This document shows, piece by piece, positions 42,965 through 50,968 of a stretch of 64,000 bases of DNA; position 1 is the stretch's first letter; every line of letters starts with the position of its first letter. Below the pieces are notes generated by a model. It was not told where the DNA came from and made no database searches. It saw only the letters and a list, made by a program, of their open reading frames with translations. Origin of the DNA: Eubacterium sp. (GTDB taxonomy: Bacteria; Bacillota; Clostridia; Oscillospirales; Acutalibacteraceae); NCBI GenBank assembly GCA_017450645.1, contig JAFSTE010000003.1:50241-114240 (forward strand), read 5' to 3'. Made by a program: the position numbers and the translations under genes.

Positions 42965-43654
42965 ATGAAAAAGAAAGGTTTAATATCAATAGTATCAATT
43001 GTTCTTGCGGTTGGCTTTATTCTTTCCGCCTGCAGCAGCGCTCCGTCGTTAACAAAAACGACCTGGCTTTATAACGGCAGAGAAGATGTTGAAATAATGT
43101 TTAATAAAGATAATACGGGTGTTTATAATGGCGAGGATATTAAATGGAACGAATCAGAATCGGGCATCTTAACGTTAAATTTCGATATGGGTTCAAAACA
43201 GCAGTATAATGCTGTCGAAATTGATAAAGACGCTGTTGTGTACTTAGGCGTTCCGGACGCATCTTACGACAACCAAGGCTTTCTTGTGAGCAAAGAAACA
43301 GCAAAATATGATATTGCAAAGCTTCAAAACTATATGGTTGCCAACGCAACGGATTTTGACGGCGCAAAAATTGAAAAAGATTATAATAATAACTCCGTCA
43401 GTGCTGTGAAAGAGTATTGCGGAAAGTTCGTGATTGCAGAAGGCGAGATAAAAAGCATGGATGATTCAGGCGACCCCGCAGTGTTCATTCGCGCTCAGGA
43501 TATGTACAACACCAAAGTTTACCTTAGTGACGACGACTTTGCAAAGGTTTCTGTTGGTCAGACAATTAAAGTTGTCGGTATGATCAGTATGTTAGAAAGC
43601 TTTATCGACTCTTTAGGGTATGTTGCTGTTTCTCCCGCATTTATAATTGAATAA
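42965..43654 (+). CDS. lipoprotein with C-terminal OB-fold-like domain
   Basis: The 229-residue protein has a lipoprotein signal ending in the lipobox LSACSS, so it should be lipid-anchored outside the membrane. Residues ~25-115 form a beta-rich domain (KTTWLYNGREDVEIMFNKDN, then a lipocalin-like series). The C-terminal half (about 130-229: VSAVKEYCGKFVIAEGEIKS through GQTIKVVGMISM) resembles the OB-fold tRNA_anti-like domain seen in other lipoproteins. Function is unknown. ATG 42965 is chosen because GAAGAGG precedes it and it opens the signal peptide directly. A terminator follows at 43665-43690. Confidence 0.8.
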   Translation: MKKKGLISIVSIVLAVGFILSACSSAPSLTKTTWLYNGREDVEIMFNKDNTGVYNGEDIKWNESESGILTLNFDMGSKQQYNAVEIDKDAVVYLGVPDASYDNQGFLVSKETAKYDIAKLQNYMVANATDFDGAKIEKDYNNNSVSAVKEYCGKFVIAEGEIKSMDDSGDPAVFIRAQDMYNTKVYLSDDDFAKVSVGQTIKVVGMISMLESFIDSLGYVAVSPAFIIE

Positions 43655-43664
43655 TAACAAAGCT

Positions 43665-43690
43665 AAAAGCAGAGGCGCACCTCTGCTTTT
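43665..43690 (+). terminator. intrinsic terminator
   Basis: AAAAGCAGAGG and CCTCTGCTTTT arms with a CGCA loop, followed by T-rich sequence. Confidence 0.85.
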
Positions 43691-43731
43691 GTTGTTCAAT
43701 TATTTTAAGTCTTAAATATAACAGACTTTAC

Positions 43732-44163
43732 TTAATTTACAGGTTTTCCGTATTCTCTTGTCATAGCAGCTACGGAAACAATCCATTGTTTTCCGAATTT
43801 GCATACATCAATGCCATTCCTGAGTTTGCCGTAGGCAACAGCTTTGCGAAGCGTGCTTTCGTTTAAGCCCCATAGAGTTGTTGCATCGCTGAACGCCATC
43901 AGACCGTCAAACGGAGTTTCAACCGTAACGCCGTTTTCAAAAAGTTCATCACAAGAAATATCAATATCGTCATTCCAAACGATTCCATATCCACCGACAT
44001 CGGTTTCTACAGATGAAAATAACTCAGCACTTTCAAGTGCTTTGAATGCGGCATATTTCTGCATAAGGGGTTTAACATCATAAATCTTTGTAATCCCTTC
44101 TGCAAACTGAATGCTTAATTTAAAATCCGGAATTGCATTTACGCTTTTTACCTTATGAAACAT
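43732..44163 (-). CDS. DUF2442 protein with C-terminal HTH-like region
   Basis: The 143-residue protein begins with a DUF2442 domain (about 1-85: VKSVNAIPDFKLSIQFAEG, YDVKPLMQKYAAFKALES, IVWNDDIDISCDELFENG). It continues with a ~55-residue stretch (LMAFSDATTLWGLNESTLRK, KFGKQWIVSVAAMTREYG) that looks like a helix-turn-helix or excisionase-type DNA-binding part. DUF2442 proteins are usually paired with DUF4160 partners, as here, in a toxin-antitoxin-like arrangement whose biochemistry is poorly known. It follows the DUF4160 gene by 14 bp. The palindromic operator in their promoter would suit autoregulation by this protein. Confidence 0.83.
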   Translation of the reverse strand: MFHKVKSVNAIPDFKLSIQFAEGITKIYDVKPLMQKYAAFKALESAELFSSVETDVGGYGIVWNDDIDISCDELFENGVTVETPFDGLMAFSDATTLWGLNESTLRKAVAYGKLRNGIDVCKFGKQWIVSVAAMTREYGKPVN

Positions 44164-44177
44164 ATGTTCACCTCCAA

Positions 44178-44432
44178 TTATTCAAGCGGTTCAATCTTTT
44201 TAAAATCCTGTGTTTCCCACATTTCTTTAAGCTCGTCTTTGTGGAGATTAATCCATTCTCTTACCATTGCGAGTGCTTTTGGTGGAAGCTCGCCTTCAAG
44301 AACTTCACCTGTCATAAAATCTATTGCAGCAACATCCTCGTTATATATTGCGTGGATATGCGGCGGATTATGCTCACTTTGTAAAAAATACATTCTGATT
44401 ATTATTCCGTAGAATCTTGATAATACCGGCAC
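44178..44432 (-). CDS. DUF4160 protein
   Basis: The 84-residue protein begins at a GTG (44432) with AGGAGG upstream. It shows the DUF4160 pattern: PVLSRFYGIIIRMYF, EHNPPHIHAIYNEDVAAIDF, TGEVLEGELPPKALAMVREW, HKDELKEMW, ending KKIEPLE. The conserved PPHxHA stretch suggests a catalytic or metal site. It is the first gene of a pair with DUF2442. A longer frame to 44483 exists but crosses the promoter and operator. Such pairs are common in mobile and accessory DNA; which of the two would be a toxin is not known. Confidence 0.83.
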   Translation of the reverse strand: MPVLSRFYGIIIRMYFLQSEHNPPHIHAIYNEDVAAIDFMTGEVLEGELPPKALAMVREWINLHKDELKEMWETQDFKKIEPLE

Positions 44433-44454
44433 GATAACACCTCCTTGCATTATT

Positions 44455-44483
44455 ATAATATCACGATATAGTGATATTGTCAA
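44455..44483 (-). promoter_or_regulatory. promoter with palindromic operator for the DUF4160-DUF2442 pair
   Basis: On the minus strand TTGACA (44478-44483), 17-bp spacer and TATTAT (44455-44460). The spacer and -10 are covered by a perfect inverted repeat, AATATCAC (44457-44464) and GTGATATT (44471-44478) with a 6-bp centre. A protein bound there would block RNA polymerase. Confidence 0.8.
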
Positions 44484-44508
44484 GGGACTGATAATATATC
44501 CCGGTTAT

Positions 44509-44537
44509 TTGACTTTTTGCTGTAAATGATCTATAAT
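44509..44537 (+). promoter_or_regulatory. promoter of the secreted-protein gene at 44568
   Basis: TTGACT (44509-44514), 17-bp spacer, TATAAT (44532-44537), divergent from the DUF4160 promoter. Confidence 0.75.
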
Positions 44538-44567
44538 TAAGGTATCAATTTTAAAGGAGAGAATTTT

Positions 44568-45329
44568 ATGAAAAAATCATTATCATTACTTTTATCGCTC
44601 GTAATGCTGTTTTCGGTGTTTGCGATTGGTAACACAAATGCGTATGCCGCAACTACAATTAAATCCAACAAGGATTATACGGTTACATTTAATGAGAATA
44701 CAAGCAAAAAGACATTTAAGTACAAAGTTCCGTCAGGTAGCGATTGTTTTTATGTAAAGGTAACTGCCATTAAAAACGGTATGGCAATCTGTACTGCAAA
44801 AGCACATAACAAGGCTTTTGTATTGTGCGACCTTGACGAAGGCGTTAATAAATTCGGCGGATATACATATGCCAAGGGTACGATGATTACAATCAAACTT
44901 GAAGAAAACGCAGGTCTTTGGGATGGCGACTATACAAAATATAAAATCAGAATCATACGCACCAAGCCTAAAAACTTTGAAAAAGAGAGCAATAACACAA
45001 AGAAAAAGGCTAACAAGCTTAAGCTGAAGGTTACAAAATCAGGTTATGTATTTGAAGGCGACAATAATGATTTCTGGGTGTTCAAGGCTCCTAAAACAGG
45101 TAAGTACAAGATTTCTGTTGTATGCGCAAGCGAAGAAGGAAGAGTTGACGCATACGCTTACAGAGGAAACAAGCGAGTGAATTCCGTACTTGCTTATGCC
45201 GGCGACGGTTACCAGAGAGTATTCACCGGCAAGGTTAAAAAGGGCAAGAAAATTCATATTAAGTTAAGTTATGAAATTGGCTCGTTGTACGGTCCAATGA
45301 AATACAAAATCATTGTTAAAAAAGCATAA
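44568..45329 (+). CDS. secreted basic protein with PPC-like C-terminal domain
   Basis: The 253-residue protein has a signal peptide (KKSLSLLLSLVMLFSVFAIG...AYA) very similar in style to those of the LRR proteins. Two beta-rich halves follow. The second (about 140-253: FEKESNNTKKKANKL, then FWVFKAPKTGKYKISVV, and KIHIKLSYEIGSL) resembles a bacterial pre-peptidase C-terminal domain, a jelly-roll fold often used for binding on secreted enzymes. There is no catalytic domain, so a binding or structural role outside the cell is likely. AAAGGAG precedes the ATG; a terminator follows at 45339-45367. Confidence 0.78.
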   Translation: MKKSLSLLLSLVMLFSVFAIGNTNAYAATTIKSNKDYTVTFNENTSKKTFKYKVPSGSDCFYVKVTAIKNGMAICTAKAHNKAFVLCDLDEGVNKFGGYTYAKGTMITIKLEENAGLWDGDYTKYKIRIIRTKPKNFEKESNNTKKKANKLKLKVTKSGYVFEGDNNDFWVFKAPKTGKYKISVVCASEEGRVDAYAYRGNKRVNSVLAYAGDGYQRVFTGKVKKGKKIHIKLSYEIGSLYGPMKYKIIVKKA

Positions 45330-45338
45330 TTAATTATT

Positions 45339-45367
45339 AAAGGCTGTTTTAATTAACAGCCTTTTTT
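45339..45367 (+). terminator. intrinsic terminator
   Basis: AAAGGCTGTT and AACAGCCTTT arms with a run of six T. Confidence 0.9.
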
Positions 45368-45460
45368 GTGCTTATTGAACAAATATTAGATATAATTAAC
45401 AACAAAATACTAAGATTGTTCAAAAAATAACAGCGGTTTTCACAAAGATAAATTTCAATA

Positions 45461-45656
45461 TTGACAAAACGGGTTAGTTTGGTGTAACCTTTACTTGTAA
45501 GGCAAAGGGGTCTTTGAGGAAACTCGAAGACCCCACTTTACTTTTTAATTCAAATACAGTTTCAGGCAACGGAGTCTTTGGGATTAAACTCAAAGACTCT
45601 TTTTCTTTAGTAAGTGGGCAAGGGCGTCCTTTTGTGCTTAGCACAGGAGGGCGCCT
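45461..45656 (+). promoter_or_regulatory. glnA leader: promoter and three hairpins with exchangeable strands
   Basis: TTGACA (45461-45466) with a weak -10 near 45485 precedes three hairpins. Hairpin 1 is 45507-45534 (GGGGTCTTTGAG/CTCGAAGACCCC). Hairpin 2 is 45572-45599 (GAGTCTTTG/CAAAGACTC) followed by CTTTTTCTTT, a proper terminator. Hairpin 3 is 45621-45656 (GGGCGTCC.../...GGAGGGCGCC). The 5' strand of hairpin 1 contains GTCTTTGAG, which can pair perfectly with CTCAAAGAC in the 3' strand of the terminator, so an antiterminator fold is possible. It lies before the 55-aa ORF and glnA. Confidence 0.65.
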
Positions 45657-45678
45657 TCACTGTTTCGGAGGTGATTAT

Positions 45679-45846
45679 ATGTGTAATGACAATAATGTAA
45701 GCAATATTTCAAAAATCAACTTTTGCGGTGAGCCGCAGGTGCAAAAGCACAAAATGCCGCATCTGAGAAGCAGTTATGAAATGGCGTTTTACGGCAACGA
45801 CAGCTGGGAGGACGAATACTGCTTCAACACCACAAGCTGGGACTGA
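45679..45846 (+). CDS. 55-residue leader-type protein before glnA
   Basis: An ATG with a strong GGAGGTGA site 5-6 nt upstream opens a 55-codon frame: it starts MCNDNNVSNISKINFCGEPQ and ends YCFNTTSWD. The product has three Cys, is acidic at the C-terminus, and matches no family I know. It lies between the hairpin leader and glnA, 40 bp before the glnA ATG. It could be a small protein acting on glutamine synthetase or a translated leader; nothing in the sequence decides. A longer frame from 45514 runs through the hairpins and is not used. Confidence 0.6.
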   Translation: MCNDNNVSNISKINFCGEPQVQKHKMPHLRSSYEMAFYGNDSWEDEYCFNTTSWD

Positions 45847-45886
45847 GCGGTAACTGACATCACAATCATTTTTAGGAGGAAATATA

Positions 45887-47227
45887 ATGAGTATGACAAA
45901 GGAACAAATCTTAAAGGATGCAAAAGAAAATAACGTAGAATTCGTAAGGCTTCAGTTCACCGACCTTTTCGGAAGAATGAAGAATGTTGCAATTACACTT
46001 TCGCAGCTTGAAAAAGCGCTCGACAACGAGTGTATGTTTGACGGCTCGTCAATCGACGGCTTTGTAAGAATCGACGAGAGCGATATGTATCTCCACCCCG
46101 ATTATAATACATGGGCAATCGTACCCTGGAGAAAGCACCAGCAAATCCGCACCGGCAGACTTATCTGTTCGGTATACAAAGCAGATAACAAAACACCGTT
46201 TGAGGGCGACCCGAGAAACGTACTTATTAAGGTTATGGAGGAAGCTAAGAAGCTCGGCTACGGCTTTAACGTAGGTCCCGAGTGCGAGTTCTTCCTCTTC
46301 AAGCTTGACGAGGACGGAAAGCCAACAACTCAAACCTGTGACGAGGCGGGCTACTTTGACCTCAACCCGATTGACCACGGCGAAAACTGCCGTCGCGATA
46401 TCTGCTTAGCGCTCGAGGATATGGGCTACACGATTGAGGCTTCTCACCACGAGGTTGCAGAGGGTCAGCACGAGATTGACTTCCAGTTCGGCGACGGACT
46501 TCTCACAGCCGACAGAGTTATGACCTTCAAGCACGTTGTAAAGACCTATGCAACAAAGCACAACCTTCATGCAACCTTTATGCCAAAGCCGATTTACGGC
46601 ATCAACGGCAGCGGTATGCATACCAATATGAGCCTTTACAATATCGAAACAGGCGCAAACGTGTTTGACGACCCCGACGGCGAGCTCGGACTTTCAAAAG
46701 AAGCATATGCGTTTATCGCAGGTATTATGGAGCATATCAAGGGTATCGCGGTGTTCTCAAACCCGACGGTAAACTCTTACAAAAGACTTGTTCCGGGTTA
46801 CGAAGCACCGAGCTATCTCGTATGGTCAACATCTAACAGAAGCTGTCTTGTTCGTATCCCCGCTTCAAGAGGCAAGGGCACAAGAGTTGAGCTTCGTTGT
46901 CCCGACCCGACCTGCAACCCCTATCTCGAAATGGCGCTCTGCCTTGCAGCAGGTCTTGACGGCATCAAGAGAGGACTTACACCAAAGCCTGCATACGACG
47001 AAAACGTATTTGTGCTTTCGGACGAGGAGCTTAAAAATGAAGGTATCGACTGCCTGCCCGGTTCATTAGAGGAGGCAATTGTAGAAGCAGAAAAAGACCC
47101 GTTCATCAAGGAAACACTCGGCGCTCATGTTTACGACAACTACATCGAGGGCAAAAAGCGTGAATGGGACGAATACAGAAAGCAAATCAGTCAGTGGGAA
47201 GTTGACAGATATATGATTAACCACTAA
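45887..47227 (+). CDS. glnA: glutamine synthetase, type I
   Basis: The 446-residue enzyme makes glutamine from glutamate, ammonia and ATP. It has the beta-grasp N-terminus ([17 protein letters not shown]), the latch [18 protein letters not shown], metal-ligand segments [11 protein letters not shown] and [13 protein letters not shown], the ATP-side [18 protein letters not shown] and the flap region [19 protein letters not shown]. The short form without a 25-residue insert and without an adenylylation loop corresponds to the GSI-alpha type of Firmicutes, controlled by feedback and partner proteins. AGGAGG precedes the ATG. The leader upstream and the Amt-PII gene downstream point to nitrogen-responsive control. 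Confidence 0.97.
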   Translation: MSMTKEQILKDAKENNVEFVRLQFTDLFGRMKNVAITLSQLEKALDNECMFDGSSIDGFVRIDESDMYLHPDYNTWAIVPWRKHQQIRTGRLICSVYKADNKTPFEGDPRNVLIKVMEEAKKLGYGFNVGPECEFFLFKLDEDGKPTTQTCDEAGYFDLNPIDHGENCRRDICLALEDMGYTIEASHHEVAEGQHEIDFQFGDGLLTADRVMTFKHVVKTYATKHNLHATFMPKPIYGINGSGMHTNMSLYNIETGANVFDDPDGELGLSKEAYAFIAGIMEHIKGIAVFSNPTVNSYKRLVPGYEAPSYLVWSTSNRSCLVRIPASRGKGTRVELRCPDPTCNPYLEMALCLAAGLDGIKRGLTPKPAYDENVFVLSDEELKNEGIDCLPGSLEEAIVEAEKDPFIKETLGAHVYDNYIEGKKREWDEYRKQISQWEVDRYMINH

Positions 47228-47253
47228 AAAACTTTCTGTTTATTTGCGTGAAT

Positions 47254-47390
47254 CGGGGCAGGCGGAAGCTTGCGGCTTAATATCTGCTTGCCCCGTTCTC
47301 TCTTCCTAAAAGGGGGGTACTCCTCCTGCCTTTACAATTCCCGGACTGCGATAGTATGCCCGGAATGGGGGAGTATTCCGCTTTAGGAAG
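47254..47390 (+). promoter_or_regulatory. structured intergenic region before the Amt-PII gene
   Basis: Two structures lie here. The first, 47254-47295, pairs CGGGGCAGGCGG with CTGCTTGCCCCG and has only a weak T-run. The second, 47302-47390, is a long hairpin: CTTCCTAAA with TTTAGGAAG, GGTACTCCTCC with GGGGGAGTATTCC, and an inner CCCGG stem. The amt ribosome site (TTGGAGG) begins 10 nt after the second. A cis-regulatory RNA is suspected; I could not name a class. Confidence 0.55.
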
Positions 47391-47413
47391 ATATAACTTT
47401 GGAGGATAAAACA

Positions 47414-49174
47414 ATGAGCGATTCACTCTTATCCGCTGTTTCGGACAGCGTGTTCGGCGTTTGGTTCTTGATAGGCGCTGCGCTCGTATTCTTTATGCAG
47501 TGCGGCTTTGCCATGGTCGAAAGCGGCTTTACAAGAGCAAAAAACGCCGGCAATATTATTATGAAAAACCTTATGGATTTCTGTATCGGCGCGGTTATGT
47601 TCATCCTGCTCGGCTTCGGGCTTATGATGGGCGAGGAGTGCCTCGGAGGTCTTGTGGGTATGCCGACTCTCGGCGTGTTCACCGACTATGCACATTTTGA
47701 CTGGTCGAACTTTGTGTTCAACCTCGTTTTCTGCGCAACGGCGGCTACAATCGTTTCGGGCGCTATGGCAGAGAGAACTAAGTTTTCAGCCTATTGCATT
47801 TATTCGGCAGTGATTTCGGCTGTGGTTTACCCCGTTGAAGCGGGCTGGATCTGGAACGGCGACGGCTGGCTTGCACAGCTCGGCTTCCATGATTTTGCGG
47901 GCTCTACCGCTATTCATATGGTCGGCGGTATCGCGGCGTTTATCGGCGCGGCAATCCTCGGTCCGCGTATCGGTAAGTATAAAACCGATAAAAAGACCGG
48001 CAAAAAGGTTGCCCGCGCAATCCCCGGTCATAACCTCACTATAGGCGCTTTAGGCGTGTTTATTCTGTGGTTTGGCTGGTACGGCTTTAACGGCGCTGCG
48101 GCAACAGATACCGATATGCTTGCAAGCATATTCGTTACAACAACGCTTGCACCTTCTATCGCAACGGTTGTTACTATGATATTCACATGGCTTAAGGACG
48201 GCAAGCCCGATGTTTCGATGAGCCTTAACGCCTCGCTTGCAGGTCTTGTAGCTATTACGGCGCCCTGCGACTGTACGGACGCGCTCGGTTCAATTATTAT
48301 CGGCGCTGTTTCGGGTATTATCGTAGTTGTTGCAGTTGAGTTTATTGATAAAAAATTACATATTGACGACCCCGTCGGTGCCTGCGCGGTACATCTTGCA
48401 AACGGCATCTGGGGTACATTCGCAGTCGGTCTGTTCTCAACGGGAGCAGACGGCGTCGGCAAGGGCTTGTTTTACGGCGGCGGCTTTAAGCAGCTCGGTA
48501 TTCAGGCGATTGGATTTCTTTCGGTTGCGGCGTGGACGGTTTGCACAATGCTTATTGTGTTCGCTGTAATCAATAAGGTTCACGGACTCCGCGTAAGTAA
48601 GGAAGAGGAGATTAAAGGTCTCGACGCGACGGAGCATAACCTCCCGTCAGCGTATGCGGACTTTATGCCCGCTATGGCGTTCGCGACCTCCGCTTCTATG
48701 AAGGCGGCGCTCCCCGAAGCAAAGGGAGTTACCGGCGCTCCGACAGCACCTGTCGAGCCTGTTGAAAGGGCAGTCCCCGTCGAGTCCTACATCACTAAGA
48801 GTAAGCCGACTCTCACCAAAATCGTTATGGTGTTCAGCCCCGCCCGCTTTGAGGATGTTAAGGAAGCGATGAACGACATCGGCGTTACCGGTATGACCGT
48901 AACTAATGTTATGGGCTGCGGCGTTCAGAAGGGCCACGATATCAGAAAGTACCGTGGCGTCGAGATTGAGGAAATGAACCTCAATCCTAAAATGAAGCTC
49001 GAAATGGTAGTTTCCGCCGTTCCCGTTTCGGATGTTGTCGAGGCGGCACGCAGAGTGCTCTATACCGGCAATATCGGCGACGGCAAAATCTTTATCTATG
49101 AAGTTGACGATGTAGTAAAAGTTCGTACAGGCGAACACGGCTATGACGCCCTTCAGGGCGAAGATGATATTTAA
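47414..49174 (+). CDS. ammonium transporter fused to a PII signalling domain
   Basis: The 586-residue protein has an Amt/Rh transporter of about 11 membrane helices (residues ~10-415: CGFAMVESGFTRAKNAGNIIMKNL, FHDFAGSTAIHMVGGIAAF, and the pore His region of GVHLANGIWGTF type). A linker and a PII (GlnB-type) domain (~465-586) follow. The PII part has IVMVFSPARFEDVKEAM, GCGVQKGHDIRKYRGVEI, and GDGKIFIYEVDDVVKVRTGE, so the ATP-binding residues look present. The T-loop lacks the uridylylated Tyr51: the segment reads YRGVEIEEMNL. Fusion would tether PII at the channel's cytoplasmic face, blocking or opening it according to 2-oxoglutarate and ATP/ADP. TTGGAGG precedes ATG 47414. Confidence 0.93.
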   Translation: MSDSLLSAVSDSVFGVWFLIGAALVFFMQCGFAMVESGFTRAKNAGNIIMKNLMDFCIGAVMFILLGFGLMMGEECLGGLVGMPTLGVFTDYAHFDWSNFVFNLVFCATAATIVSGAMAERTKFSAYCIYSAVISAVVYPVEAGWIWNGDGWLAQLGFHDFAGSTAIHMVGGIAAFIGAAILGPRIGKYKTDKKTGKKVARAIPGHNLTIGALGVFILWFGWYGFNGAAATDTDMLASIFVTTTLAPSIATVVTMIFTWLKDGKPDVSMSLNASLAGLVAITAPCDCTDALGSIIIGAVSGIIVVVAVEFIDKKLHIDDPVGACAVHLANGIWGTFAVGLFSTGADGVGKGLFYGGGFKQLGIQAIGFLSVAAWTVCTMLIVFAVINKVHGLRVSKEEEIKGLDATEHNLPSAYADFMPAMAFATSASMKAALPEAKGVTGAPTAPVEPVERAVPVESYITKSKPTLTKIVMVFSPARFEDVKEAMNDIGVTGMTVTNVMGCGVQKGHDIRKYRGVEIEEMNLNPKMKLEMVVSAVPVSDVVEAARRVLYTGNIGDGKIFIYEVDDVVKVRTGEHGYDALQGEDDI

Positions 49175-49351
49175 ATCGCATCTTTTTCTGCTATATTGCG
49201 TTACGCCGAAAATAAGGTCCGGTCATATATCGTATATGCTCCCGTCGCCCTGATTATCGGCAGGCTATGTCTGACGAAAAAATCTACTGATTTATAAAAA
49301 ATAAACGGGCGGATTTTATCCGCCCATAAGTCATATAAAGGAAGAGAGAAA
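49175..49351 (+). other. 177-bp intergenic region before asnB
   Basis: No gene is seen. It contains CGGTCATATATCGTATATG, resembling common clostridial intergenic sequence, and a hairpin GGGCGGATTTTATCCGCCC (49302-49325) just before the asnB ribosome site AAGGAAGAG. The hairpin lacks a T-run, so it is not a clear terminator. Confidence 0.5.
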
Positions 49352-50935
49352 ATGTGTTCTATAATGGGTTATTGCAGCCCTGAGGCTGATTTAAAAGTTT
49401 TTAAAAAGGGCTTTGTCCGCACTAAATCGCGCGGACCTGATGATAGTAGAATTATTGAAACGAAAAGCGGAATTCTCGGCTTTCACCGTCTTGCGATTAT
49501 GGGGCTGACGCCTACGGGTATGCAGCCTTTTGAGCTTGACGGAAGCTATGTCGTTTGTAACGGCGAGCTTTACGGCTTTGAAAAGGAGAGGGAGCTGCTT
49601 AAACAAAAGGGCTACACCTTTAAGTCGGACAGCGATTGCGAAATTCTGCTTCCTATGTATTTTGAATACGGCACCGATATGTTTGAAAAACTCGACGCCG
49701 AATTCGCCTGCATTATCTACGACGGCAAAACCGGCGAGTATATTGCAGCGCGTGACCCTATCGGTATTCGTCCGCTGTACTACGGCTATGACGACGCCGG
49801 TAAAATCCTTTTTGCAAGCGAAGCGAAAAACCTTGTAGGTCTTGCAAAAAAGATAACGCCGTTCCCGCCGGGACATTACTATAAAAACGGCGCGTTCATC
49901 TGCTACCGCGACATCGCGAGAGCACATACGATTTGTAAGGACGATGTAGAAACGGCTTGCGAAACAATAAGAGTAAAGCTTACCGAGGGTATCAAAAAGC
50001 GCCTTGTGTCCGACGCGAAAGTTGGCTTTTTGCTTTCGGGCGGCCTTGACTCCTCGCTTGTCTGTGCTATTGCCTCAGCCGAGAGCGATAAACCGATTGA
50101 AACCTTTGCTATCGGTATGAGCGAGGACGCTATCGACCTTAAATACGCAAGGCAGGTTGCCGAGTTTATAGGCAGCCACCATACCGAAGTATTTATGACT
50201 CCGAGCGAGGTTATTTCGTCGCTTGAGGAGTTAATCCACCTTCTCGGAACATACGATATTACAACCATCCGCGCAAGCGTTGGTATGTACCTTGTCTGCA
50301 AGGCTATACACGAAACTACCGACATCCGCGTGCTTCTTACCGGCGAGATTTCAGACGAGCTTTTCGGTTATAAGTACACCGATTTTGCTCCGTCGGCAGA
50401 GGCGTTCCAGCAGGAAGCCGAAAAGCGTGTCAGAGAGCTGCATATGTACGATGTGCTTCGCGCCGACCGTTGTATTTCGGTAAACTCGCTCGAAGCGCGT
50501 GTGCCTTTCGGCGACCTTGATTTTGTGCGCTATGTTATGGACCTTGACCCAGAGATTAAAATCAACAAATACGGCAAGGGTAAATACCTCCTGCGCCACG
50601 CCTTTGAGGGCAGGGAGCTGCTTCCGGATTCTATTCTGTGGCGTGAAAAGGCTGCCTTCTCCGACGCGGTAGGACATTCAATGGTCGACTACCTTAAGGA
50701 GTACGCCGAGGAGCAATACACTGACGAGGAGTTCGAGAAGCTAAGGCTTAAATACGACCACGCTCAGCCCTTTACTAAGGAGTCGCTCCTTTACCGCGAG
50801 ATATTCGAGAAATACTACCCCGGCCAGTCTGAAATGGTCGTTGATTTCTGGATGCCGAACAAAGAGTGGGAGGGTTGTGATGTAAATGACCCGTCAGCGC
50901 GTGTGCTGTCAAACTACGGCGAAAGCGGCAAGTAA
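49352..50935 (+). CDS. asnB: asparagine synthetase B, glutamine-hydrolysing
   Basis: The 527-residue enzyme has an N-terminal class II glutaminase domain with nucleophile Cys2 (MCSIMGYCSPEAD), RGPDDS, HRLAIMGLTPTGMQP and CNGELY motifs. The C-terminal synthetase domain has the PP-loop VGFLLSGGLDSSLVCAIAS and TGEISDELFGYKYTDFAPS, then the C-terminal REKAAFSDAVG. It transfers glutamine amide nitrogen to aspartate with ATP. It stands between the Amt-PII gene and the glutamate synthase genes and fits the nitrogen-assimilation block. It has AAGGAAGAG upstream. Confidence 0.95.
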   Translation: MCSIMGYCSPEADLKVFKKGFVRTKSRGPDDSRIIETKSGILGFHRLAIMGLTPTGMQPFELDGSYVVCNGELYGFEKERELLKQKGYTFKSDSDCEILLPMYFEYGTDMFEKLDAEFACIIYDGKTGEYIAARDPIGIRPLYYGYDDAGKILFASEAKNLVGLAKKITPFPPGHYYKNGAFICYRDIARAHTICKDDVETACETIRVKLTEGIKKRLVSDAKVGFLLSGGLDSSLVCAIASAESDKPIETFAIGMSEDAIDLKYARQVAEFIGSHHTEVFMTPSEVISSLEELIHLLGTYDITTIRASVGMYLVCKAIHETTDIRVLLTGEISDELFGYKYTDFAPSAEAFQQEAEKRVRELHMYDVLRADRCISVNSLEARVPFGDLDFVRYVMDLDPEIKINKYGKGKYLLRHAFEGRELLPDSILWREKAAFSDAVGHSMVDYLKEYAEEQYTDEEFEKLRLKYDHAQPFTKESLLYREIFEKYYPGQSEMVVDFWMPNKEWEGCDVNDPSARVLSNYGESGK

Positions 50936-50968
50936 ATAATTTTAACCTTTAGGAAAGAGAGATAACAT

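Noticed and set aside
45514-45846. 110-codon version of the small ORF before glnA
   Set aside because: It would translate through the terminator hairpins; the start at 45679 has a strong ribosome site.
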